Part shown: piece after piece, positions 57,260 through 64,000 of the stretch
How positions within the stretch are numbered: the stretch's first letter is position 1
How the letters are laid out: every line of letters begins with the position of its first letter
Source: Actinophytocola sp044466355
GTDB taxonomy: Bacteria > Actinomycetota > Actinomycetes > Mycobacteriales > Pseudonocardiaceae
Assembly: GCF_044466355.1 (NCBI RefSeq)
Contig: NZ_JBITMQ010000004.1
Coordinates: forward strand, 186,001-250,000
DNA length: 64,000 nucleotides
Direction of reading: 5' to 3'
Made by a program: the position numbers and the translations under genes
The notes under the pieces: generated by a model
Database searches by the model: none
What the model was told of the DNA's origin: nothing
Seen by the model: the letters and a program-made list of their open reading frames with translations, nothing else

Positions 57260-59209
57260 ATGCGGCGTTTGCTCGGTGCGGTTCTGGCTGCGGTGGTGTC
57301 GGCGGGGGCGGTGGTGGCGCTCGCGCCCGCCGCGAACGCCGAGGAGCGGGAGTACCCGGTCGTCGGCGGTGAGGTCCGCGACAACGTCGACAGGACGCAC
57401 AGCCCGCGGATGGCGCAGGAGTTCGACCGCGCGGCGCCCAGGACGATGTCCGCCGCCGCCGACTACGTGCGCGGCATCGACGTGTCGAGGTGGCAGCACC
57501 CGAACGAAGGGCCGATCGACTGGTCGCAGGTGGCGGGCAGCGGCGTCCGGTTCGTCGGGATCAAGGCCACCGAGGGCCACTACTACCAGAACAAGTTCTA
57601 CGCGGGTGACATGAGCGGCGCCCAGGGCGCCGGTATGTACTCGTTCGCGTACCACTTCGCGACGCCGAACGACTCGAGCGGTCTCGTGCAGGCCGACTAC
57701 TTCCTGAACTTCGCGAACTTCACGCCCAACGGCAAGACGCTGCGGCCCGCGGTCGACCTCGAGTGGAACCCGTACACGTCCACGAACGACTGCTACGACA
57801 AGACCCCCGCGCAGCTCGTCGCCTGGATCCAGGAGTTCGTCAACCGCGTCAAGCAGCGCACCGGCCTCGAGCCGATCATCTACACGGCCGCCTCGTGGTG
57901 GCAGGAGTGCGTCGGCAACAGCACCGCGTTCGGGGCGCACCCGCTGTGGGTGGCGTCGTGGACGGAAACCCCGGCGCTGCCCGCGGGCTGGTCCAACTGG
58001 GACCTGTGGCAGTACAGCGACAAGACCAGCGTCCCCGGCATCACCGGCGACGTCGACGGCAACTACGTCCGCGGCGGTGAGGCCGCGTTGTCCGCGCTGG
58101 CGGCGAAGGCGTCCGACCCGGCCGGCTACACCTCGATCGCCCCGACCCGAGTCCTCGACACCCGGAGCGCGATCGGCGTGCCCACCACCACTCCCGTCGG
58201 CACCCGCCAGACGGTCACGCTGGACCTGTCGGCCCGCATCCCGGCCACCGCGACGGCCGCGGTCCTCAACGTCACGGCGATCGCGGGTTCCACCACGTTC
58301 GTCACCGTGTGGCCCGCCGGTTCCACCAAGCCGATCTCGTCGAACCTCAACCTGGCCGCCGGCGAGGTCCGCCCGAACCTGGTGACCGTGCAGCTCAACG
58401 CGGACCGCAGGGTGTCGCTGTACAACAACTACGGCAACACGCACCTGATCGCCGACCTCGCGGGCTGGTACGACACCTCGGGCACCGGCCTCTACACCGC
58501 CCTCGCGCCGCAACGCGCGCTGGACACCAGGACGTCCACGGGACCGGTCGGCACCCGCGCCAAGATCACGCTGGACCTGTCGTCGCGCGTCCCCGAGACC
58601 GCGACCGCGGTGACGCTGAACCTGACCGGCGTCGGCGCGACGGACTCCACGTTCGTCTCCGCGTACCCGACCGGCACCACGCGGCCCAGCGCGTCGAACC
58701 TGAACCTGGCGAACGCGAACGCGACGTCCAACCTGGTCACCGTGCAGCTCGGCACGAACCGGTCGATCGACCTGTACAACCACTACGGCCAGGTCCACCT
58801 GATCGCCGACCTGGCCGGCTACTACAGCACCGGCACGGGCGCGAAGTTCGTCGCGCTGTCCCCGATGCGGGTCATCGACACCCGCGTCAACCGCGTCACC
58901 TGGGCCGCGGTGAGCGGCGGCGGCGCCGCGTTCACGCTGAACATGGCGGGCCCGATCCCGTCGGGCGCGACAGCGGCGGTGATGAACGTGACGGGCGTCC
59001 AGCCGACGCTCGCCACGTACCTCGCCACCTACCCGAAGACCAGCAGCACGCCGACCCGCCCGAGCACGTCGAACGTCCAGCTCGCGAAGGGGCAGATCCT
59101 GCCGAACCTCGTGTCGGTGGCGCTGGGCCCCAACCGTGACGTGTGGATGTTCAACAACTCGGGCTCGATCCACGTGATCGCCGACCTGGCGGGCTACTTC
59201 GCCCCGTAG
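57260..59209 (+). CDS. Secreted GH25 muramidase with three C-terminal repeats
   Basis: 649 residues from the ATG at 57260 (GGGGGAG 5 nt upstream); an ATG at 57218 overlapping the MHYT stop would add 14 residues. A signal peptide (LLGAVLAAVVSAGAVVALA) is followed by the GH25 lysozyme domain (about 75-285: GIDVSRWQHP, FVGIKATEG, VDLEWNPY with catalytic acids). Three ~115-residue repeats then follow (VLDTRS, ALDTRT, VIDTRV ... HLIADLAG), probably wall-binding. GH25 hydrolyses the MurNAc-GlcNAc bond of peptidoglycan. Co-transcription with a signalling conservon suggests regulated wall remodelling. Confidence 0.9.
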   Translation: MRRLLGAVLAAVVSAGAVVALAPAANAEEREYPVVGGEVRDNVDRTHSPRMAQEFDRAAPRTMSAAADYVRGIDVSRWQHPNEGPIDWSQVAGSGVRFVGIKATEGHYYQNKFYAGDMSGAQGAGMYSFAYHFATPNDSSGLVQADYFLNFANFTPNGKTLRPAVDLEWNPYTSTNDCYDKTPAQLVAWIQEFVNRVKQRTGLEPIIYTAASWWQECVGNSTAFGAHPLWVASWTETPALPAGWSNWDLWQYSDKTSVPGITGDVDGNYVRGGEAALSALAAKASDPAGYTSIAPTRVLDTRSAIGVPTTTPVGTRQTVTLDLSARIPATATAAVLNVTAIAGSTTFVTVWPAGSTKPISSNLNLAAGEVRPNLVTVQLNADRRVSLYNNYGNTHLIADLAGWYDTSGTGLYTALAPQRALDTRTSTGPVGTRAKITLDLSSRVPETATAVTLNLTGVGATDSTFVSAYPTGTTRPSASNLNLANANATSNLVTVQLGTNRSIDLYNHYGQVHLIADLAGYYSTGTGAKFVALSPMRVIDTRVNRVTWAAVSGGGAAFTLNMAGPIPSGATAAVMNVTGVQPTLATYLATYPKTSSTPTRPSTSNVQLAKGQILPNLVSVALGPNRDVWMFNNSGSIHVIADLAGYFAP

Positions 59210-59224
59210 GCGCACAATGGAGGC

Positions 59225-59356
59225 ATGACGGAAGAGGGCGGCGAGTCGGTCTGCTGGCTCAACCGCGTGTGCCCGGAGTGTGGCGCGCTCGCCGATGACG
59301 AGCCGCCCACTCCGTGCCCGCGTTGCGGCGAGACCATTCCGGCGCCGGAGGACTGA
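59225..59356 (+). CDS. Zinc-ribbon mini-protein
   Basis: 43 residues with two CxxC knuckles (VCPECGAL and PCPRCGET) forming one zinc ribbon, plus an extra Cys at the N-terminus. ATG at 59225 has GGAGG just upstream. Such short proteins are common but rarely annotated. It lies 15 nt after the GH25 gene. Confidence 0.65.
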   Translation: MTEEGGESVCWLNRVCPECGALADDEPPTPCPRCGETIPAPED

Positions 59357-59363
59357 CACTCGT

Positions 59364-59519
59364 TCACGGCGCGGCCAGGTCGTTCACCTGGGACGTCGTG
59401 TCGACCGGCGCGACGTCGGGTGAGCCGCCGACCCCCAGGTAGATCCCGAGCGCGACGCCGAGCACGAAAGACACCGCCACCAGCCGCAGCATTCCCGACA
59501 GCGAGACGAGGATTCTCAT
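59364..59519 (-). CDS. Small single-helix membrane protein
   Basis: 51 residues from the ATG at 59519, with GGAGG about 7 nt upstream. One helix (LRLVAVSFVLGVALGIYLG, residues 11-29) and an acidic/polar outside end. Convergent with the zinc-ribbon mini-protein. Function unknown; its size and layout are like small envelope stress or complex-stabilising peptides. Confidence 0.6.
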   Translation of the reverse strand: MRILVSLSGMLRLVAVSFVLGVALGIYLGVGGSPDVAPVDTTSQVNDLAAP

Positions 59520-59647
59520 CGGTTCCTCCACGAATTCGTTGGCAGTTCGAGAATGCGCGCGGCGAGAACACGTGGGTACCCGTTTCCCGTTGCCGGAGAA
59601 GAAAGAGACGGGAAACGGTGCGGCTACCCCCACGGGCCGCACCGCGG

Positions 59648-60448
59648 TCAGGACAGCGCGCCGAGCCAGCACTCGGCGGCGGGCCGCTGTCCCGGTTCGG
59701 CCGCGCGGGTGGCGAGCACGGACAGCGCGGGCCTGAGCCGGGTACGCGGCAGCGGCTTCGCGCGCACCTCCTCCGGTGTCACGCGGTGGTCGCCGAACAG
59801 GAGCCGCAGCGTCAGCAGCGCGACCTTGTACCGGTCGGTGTCCAGCGTGACCTCGCGCGGACCGGCCGGGTCCACCCAGCCCGCCGTGTCCGCAGGCCGC
59901 ACCGCGGGCGGCCGCCCGGCGAGCCGGAAGCCGTCGCAGTCGATGGCGAACACGCCGGGACCGTCGCGCAGCGTCCACAGCAGGTTCCGCATCGACACGT
60001 CGCCGACCATGACGTCGTGGCGGTGCAGCTCGGCGAACAGCTCGAGGTAGCCGACGGCGATGCGCCGCCGCTCCTCCTCGGTCGGCAGCGCCAGGTCCGC
60101 CCACATCGCGCGTTTCGGGTACAGCAGGTACTGCAGCTCCAGCAGCCGCCGCCTGCCCGCGATCGTCGTGGTGAACCGGGCGGGCGCCTCCGGCATCAGC
60201 AGCCCGACGCACCGGCCGCGGTCGAACACCCGGCCGCTCGGCCACGCCGTCCGCGTCGCGACCGACTGTCGCGCGGGCAGGTCGATGAGCCGCCCCAGCT
60301 CGCCCGACAGCACGGTCACCTCGCGGTGGTACAGCTTGAGGAGCGTCCCCGCCGGCCTGCTCAGCCGGAACACCGTGCCCTGCCCGCCTTCCGCGATCCG
60401 GTCCGCCGCCACGAGGTCGGCGAGTTGTGCGTCCCCTACCGGGCCCAC
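59648..60448 (-). CDS. Protein kinase-like member of a VWA-PP2C-kinase triad
   Basis: 266 residues with a divergent kinase fold: Gly loop AEGGQGTVFRL, Lys in TLLKLYH, catalytic loop VMVGDVSMRNLLW (usual HRD is VGD here) and metal-binding IDCDGF in place of DFG. GTG at 60448, overlapping the PP2C stop by 13 nt. In TerY-P triads this kinase is paired with a VWA protein and a PP2C phosphatase, which are the next genes upstream. Whether it is active is uncertain because the HRD-type Asp context is changed. Confidence 0.75.
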   Translation of the reverse strand: MGPVGDAQLADLVAADRIAEGGQGTVFRLSRPAGTLLKLYHREVTVLSGELGRLIDLPARQSVATRTAWPSGRVFDRGRCVGLLMPEAPARFTTTIAGRRRLLELQYLLYPKRAMWADLALPTEEERRRIAVGYLELFAELHRHDVMVGDVSMRNLLWTLRDGPGVFAIDCDGFRLAGRPPAVRPADTAGWVDPAGPREVTLDTDRYKVALLTLRLLFGDHRVTPEEVRAKPLPRTRLRPALSVLATRAAEPGQRPAAECWLGALS

Positions 60449-61263
60449 ACCACAACCGCCGTCCGGTCCTCGTCGAACGCGCGGAGGTCGAACTGCAGGT
60501 GGTGCAGGAAGGCGACCGGGCCGGGCGGCCGCGCCCACGCCTGCGCCAGGTACGTGCCGACCGGCGACTCCCGCACGGGGATGCCGACCCCGGCGGACGT
60601 GACCGCCAGCGCCTCACCCGGACGCAGGACCCCGCGCACCCCGTCGGCGGGGCCACGTGGCGTCGGCAGGCACTCGGTGCCGCCGCCGCGTTTGCCGAAC
60701 AACGGCACGAACACCCCGTCGGTCAGCATCAGCGCCGGGCTGTCGCCGACCCGCACCGCCCGGTACCGGTGCCCCTGCCCGGTCCAGCCCAACTCGACGG
60801 CGGCGACGGTCAGCGTCGTCCGCCTCGTCTCCGGTGCCGGGCCCGCCTCCCGGACCGCCCGGTCGGCGGCACGCAGCGCGCCGACCATGTCCACGACGTC
60901 GAGGTCCGCGCCGGGCAGTGCCCACGTCAGGTAGTTGATCGCGTGCCGGACCGCGAGGTGCGCGCCGCGGTGGGCGTGGCTGGCATCGCCGACGCCGTCC
61001 GCGACCGCGACGAGCACGAACCGGCCGCCCAGCTCCGCGACGCCCATGGCGTCCTGCCGGACGTGCCCGTTGACCCGGTGCCTGGCGCCGCGGCTGGACG
61101 CGGCACGCACCTCGAGCGTGCCGACCCGGGCCGCGTCGGCGACCGTGTCCGGCACGTCGGTCACCCCGTCCAGCCGCCACGGCTCGCCCGTGGTCCGTGA
61201 CGGCTGGCCGAGCTCACGTGGGCGGAAGACACCCACGTCGCCCCAGACGCGGTCGTCGGTCAT
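60436..61263 (-). CDS. PP2C-family phosphatase-like member of the triad
   Basis: 275 residues of PP2C (PPM) fold: GHVRQDAMGV, FVLVAVADGVGDASHAHRGAH with metal-binding Asp, VRVGDSPALMLTDG and AVTSAGVGIPV. Some acidic residues of the metal centre are shifted (NGHVRQDAMG rather than GxR..NED). ATG at 61263 shares its A with the VWA stop. The trio VWA-PP2C-kinase runs as one operon away from the SARP gene. Confidence 0.8.
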   Translation of the reverse strand: MTDDRVWGDVGVFRPRELGQPSRTTGEPWRLDGVTDVPDTVADAARVGTLEVRAASSRGARHRVNGHVRQDAMGVAELGGRFVLVAVADGVGDASHAHRGAHLAVRHAINYLTWALPGADLDVVDMVGALRAADRAVREAGPAPETRRTTLTVAAVELGWTGQGHRYRAVRVGDSPALMLTDGVFVPLFGKRGGGTECLPTPRGPADGVRGVLRPGEALAVTSAGVGIPVRESPVGTYLAQAWARPPGPVAFLHHLQFDLRAFDEDRTAVVVWAR

Positions 61264-61919
61264 CACAGCGCATCGATCCTCAGCGCGGTGAAGCCCGTCA
61301 CCTGCGTCGGGACCCGCAGCAGCAGGTCGCTGTCGCCCGCGGTGCGCACGACCGAGGTGGTGAGCGCCAGCGCGAACCCGTGCAGCGCGGCCGCCGGGCT
61401 GACCCCGCCGTGGCTCATGAACGCCTGGAACGTGCCGATGCGGCCGATGGTCGCGGCGTCCGCGTCGCCGATCCCGAACGCGATGATGTTCGGCCGCGCC
61501 GCCCAGTCCGGGTCGACGAGCCGCTCGTACGCCGACGGCCACACCGCGGGGTCGGTGGGATGCCCGTCGGACAGGAAGAACACGGCGGGCCGGTACACCT
61601 GGTGCGCGTCGGCCTTGAGCGCGGCGACGTCCTCCTCGATGGTCTCGCGCAGCACCGTGAACGCGGCGCCGAAGTTCGTGCCGGTCTGCGTGGCCAGCCC
61701 GACGAGGCGCACCACGTCGCTCGGCCTGCACAGCGGCTGTAACACTTCCGCGCTTCCCGCGAACCCGATGAGACAGAACCTTGTCTTGTCGGCCACCACG
61801 GGGTCGGAACCGACGGCGGTGTGCAGTTGCGCCAACCCGTCGTTCAACGCGTCGAGGTGGTCGGCCATCGAATACGACTGGTCGCACACAACGTAAAAAG
61901 GCAGTATCTGTTCCGGCAT
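61263..61919 (-). CDS. VWA-domain protein (TerY-like) of the triad
   Basis: 218 residues, one von Willebrand A domain with MIDAS motif CDQSYSMADHL (DxSxS) and TNFGAAF, LSDGHPTD. TerY-like VWA proteins in such triads are proposed phosphorylation targets, with the kinase and the phosphatase controlling them. ATG at 61919 with GGAGGG about 8 nt upstream. The SARP regulator starts divergently 58 nt away. Confidence 0.85.
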   Translation of the reverse strand: MPEQILPFYVVCDQSYSMADHLDALNDGLAQLHTAVGSDPVVADKTRFCLIGFAGSAEVLQPLCRPSDVVRLVGLATQTGTNFGAAFTVLRETIEEDVAALKADAHQVYRPAVFFLSDGHPTDPAVWPSAYERLVDPDWAARPNIIAFGIGDADAATIGRIGTFQAFMSHGGVSPAAALHGFALALTTSVVRTAGDSDLLLRVPTQVTGFTALRIDAL

Positions 61920-61977
61920 TCTCGCCCTCCTGGAGGGAGAGGATGACGCGCGGACCCGCACCAGATCTGGATCAGAG

Positions 61978-64000
61978 ATGGACTTTCGGCTGTTCGGCCC
62001 GTTCGAGGTGTGGCACGACGGCGCCTCGGTGGACCCAGGTGACCTGCAGCAGCGCTACGTACTGGTGATCCTCCTGCTCAACGCCAACCGGGCGGTGACG
62101 AGGGACTACCTGCAGGAGTACGTGTGGCGGGGCCAGGAGCAGCCCCGTTCGGACCTGATCACGAGCTACATCGCGCGACTGAGGAAGGTCTTCAGGAACA
62201 CGCCCGAGGTGGTGATCGACAAAACCCCGACGGGCTACCTGTTGCGGGTCGACCCGGACCTGATCGACCTGAACCGGTTCCGCCGCCTCCGCGAGGAGGC
62301 GAGCCGGAGCAACGACGTCACGAAGTTCCACGAGGCACTGGACCTGTGGCGCGGCCGGTTCCTGTCCGACATGGACGTCGACCGGGTCGGCGGCCCGACG
62401 GTCGGTCCGTCCGAGGAGGAACGCGTCGACGCGCTGGTCGACCTGGCCGAACTGGAGCTGGCTGCCGGTCAGCACCGCCGGATCCGCGACCGCCTGCGCC
62501 CCGTGTGGGAGGAGGACCGCGCCCAGCAGCGGCTCGCGGCCGTGCTCATGCGCGCGCTCGTCCAGGCCGGTGACCACGTGCGCGCGGTCGAGGTGTACCA
62601 CCAGACCCGCGACGCCCTCGACGAGTACGGCATGGAGGTGTCCCGCGAGCTGCGGGAGATCATGCGCCGTGCCCAGTACGGCGACCGGCTCAGCTCGCTG
62701 CCGATGCGCCAGCCGAAGTTCACCGGCCGCGGCGACGAACTGGCGGTCGTGGACTCGGTCGCAAGGTCCGCCGCGGAGGGCGGCCAGTCGGTGCTGTGGA
62801 TCTCCGGCATGCCCGGCGTCGGCAAGACCGCGCTGGCGATCAACGCCGCCCACCGCCTCGCCGACGTGTTCCCCGACGGCCGCCTGTTCGTCGACCTCAC
62901 CGGCTTCACCCCGAACGTCGCCCCCGCCACCCCCGGCTCCGCACTCGCCCGGCTGCTCACCGACCTCGGCGTGCCACCGGAGGCCATCCCGGAGTCCACA
63001 GCGGCCCGCGCCGACCTGTACCGGACCTCCGTCGACGGCACCCGCACCCTGGTCGTCCTCGACAACGCCGCGTCCGAGGCACAGGTCGAACCGCTGCTCG
63101 GCGCCGCCCTCACCCTGGTCACCAGCCGGGAACAGGGCCTGCTGACGGCGACCGACCACATCCGCCTCGAACCCCTGCCCCCGCACGAGGCCGTCGAGCT
63201 GTTCCGCAAGCTGGTCCACGCCGACCGCGTGCACGGCCACGTCGACCAGGTCCGCGAGGTCGTCGCGCTGTGCGGGCACGTGCCGCTGCTGGTCCACCTG
63301 GTCGCCGCCCAGTTCAACCGGCACACGCGGTGGCCGCTGTCCCACCTGCTCGGCCTGCTCCGCGAGGTGCCCGCGGTCAGCCCGGACACCACGTTCCCGC
63401 AGGCCGCGGCCATCGCCTGCACGGTGTCGTACGACCAGCTCACCGAGGAACAACAGACGCTGTTCCGGGTTTTCGCCCTCGCCCCCGGCGCTGACCTGTC
63501 CGCACCGGGGGCGGCCGCGCTGATGGGCGTGCGGCGGGCCCGTGGCCTGCTCGAGGACCTGCACCGCATGAGCCTGCTGGAGGAGTCCGCCCCGGAACGC
63601 TTCCACATGCTCGACCCGCTCCGCGACTACGTCCTCGCCGCGCACCCGCCACCGGACCCGGTCGCCGCGGTGGACCGCCTGCTCGACTTCTACCTGGCCA
63701 CCACGGCCACCGCTATCGACACCCTGTTCCCGTACGACCGCGCACGCCAACCCGCGGTCACCGTGACCAGCCCGATCGCTCTCTCGTTCCCCGCCGCCGA
63801 CGCGGCCAGGGAATGGCTCGACAACGAGCGGCACAACCTCGTCGCGGTCGTGTACCACGCGGCGGATCACGGCAGGCCTGAGCACACGTGGCAACTCGCA
63901 GTGCTGCTTTGGCGGTACTTCTACGTCCGCGGCTACCTGCGCGACTGGACGGAGACCCTCCAGTGCGCCGCGAAGGTGCTCGACGGTTCGGCCAACCGCA
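61978..64000 (+). CDS. AfsR/SARP-family regulator, 3' end off the window
   Basis: At least 674 residues and still open at base 64000. Residues 1-95 are the OmpR-like DNA-binding domain (FRLFGPFEVWHDGASV; YLQEYVWRGQEQ; DKTPTGYLLRV). The bacterial transcriptional activator (BTAD) helical domain follows (HVRAVEVYHQTRDALDEYG), then an NB-ARC ATPase with P-loop GMPGVGKTA near residue 280 and Walker B LVVLDNAAS. It matches AfsR-type regulators of secondary metabolism. ATG at 61978, no strong ribosome site. It may control the divergent triad. Confidence 0.88.
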   Translation, partial: MDFRLFGPFEVWHDGASVDPGDLQQRYVLVILLLNANRAVTRDYLQEYVWRGQEQPRSDLITSYIARLRKVFRNTPEVVIDKTPTGYLLRVDPDLIDLNRFRRLREEASRSNDVTKFHEALDLWRGRFLSDMDVDRVGGPTVGPSEEERVDALVDLAELELAAGQHRRIRDRLRPVWEEDRAQQRLAAVLMRALVQAGDHVRAVEVYHQTRDALDEYGMEVSRELREIMRRAQYGDRLSSLPMRQPKFTGRGDELAVVDSVARSAAEGGQSVLWISGMPGVGKTALAINAAHRLADVFPDGRLFVDLTGFTPNVAPATPGSALARLLTDLGVPPEAIPESTAARADLYRTSVDGTRTLVVLDNAASEAQVEPLLGAALTLVTSREQGLLTATDHIRLEPLPPHEAVELFRKLVHADRVHGHVDQVREVVALCGHVPLLVHLVAAQFNRHTRWPLSHLLGLLREVPAVSPDTTFPQAAAIACTVSYDQLTEEQQTLFRVFALAPGADLSAPGAAALMGVRRARGLLEDLHRMSLLEESAPERFHMLDPLRDYVLAAHPPPDPVAAVDRLLDFYLATTATAIDTLFPYDRARQPAVTVTSPIALSFPAADAAREWLDNERHNLVAVVYHAADHGRPEHTWQLAVLLWRYFYVRGYLRDWTETLQCAAKVLDGSANR

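Overview
The window is high-GC, densely coded DNA with GTG/TTG starts and 1-4 nt gene overlaps. It comes from an actinobacterium of the mycolata / Pseudonocardiales type (for example the Lentzea, Saccharothrix or Amycolatopsis group; the exact genus is an inference). It carries most of the galactan and decaprenyl-phosphoryl-arabinose (DPA) part of the arabinogalactan pathway, in a set resembling M. tuberculosis Rv3779-Rv3809, which lies near oriC there. Two conservons and ESX/type VII substrate-type genes support the same assignment.

Layout. 0-8.6 kb: surface-sugar genes (beta-helix acyltransferase, UDP-sugar dehydrogenase, DPM-like GT2, DUF2304, GalE-type epimerase), then two GlfT2-type galactofuranosyltransferases with a methyltransferase between them. 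8.6-13 kb: cold-shock protein, SixA- and HAD-type phosphatases, F420-type oxidoreductase, HhH-GPD protein. 13-15.8 kb: glf, a PAP2 phosphatase and ubiA (DPPR synthase) as one overlapping operon. 15.8-19.2 kb: a vapBC-like pair with a clear operator, and a small ESX-substrate-like operon. 19.2-25.2 kb: dprE2/dprE1, gtrA, glfT1 and a Wzt/Wzm ABC exporter.

25.3-34.5 kb: a complete set of pseudaminic-acid functions (pseI, pseC, pseB, pseF and a PseG-PseH fusion) with a sialyltransferase (GT29)-like protein, a phosphotransferase and a polyprenyl diphosphate synthase. It is interrupted by a cluster of four DnaA boxes. 34.7-39.7 kb: VOC, TauE/SafE and DLH-like proteins, then two EspG paralogs bracketing a PE/PPE-like pair. 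39.7-41.5 kb: a minus-strand array of five tRNAs. Two of them have leucine anticodons but no long variable arm. The array contains a small protein gene overlapping tRNA-Pro, lies upstream of a zinc-ribbon protein, and sits behind a strong terminator that follows a tiny ORF.

42.4-46.5 kb and 52.7-57.2 kb: two conservons (histidine kinase-like, roadblock, DUF742, small GTPase), the second extended by an MHYT membrane protein and a GH25 muramidase. Between them: hairpin repeats, two more DnaA boxes, a TetR with a redoxin-like tail divergent from a P450, DoxX-like and UPF0126 proteins, a LuxR regulator, and a secreted protein translationally coupled to a single-helix peptide. 59.2-64 kb: a zinc-ribbon mini-protein, a VWA-PP2C-kinase triad (TerY-P type), and a divergent AfsR/SARP regulator cut by the window edge.

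The most unusual parts are the pseudaminate locus with its GT29-like gene next to galactan export genes, the odd tRNA array with its embedded ORF, the DnaA-box clusters away from any visible dnaA/dnaN, and the paralogous GlfT2 pair flanking a methyltransferase. All functions are read from sequence motifs and context; no database search was run.
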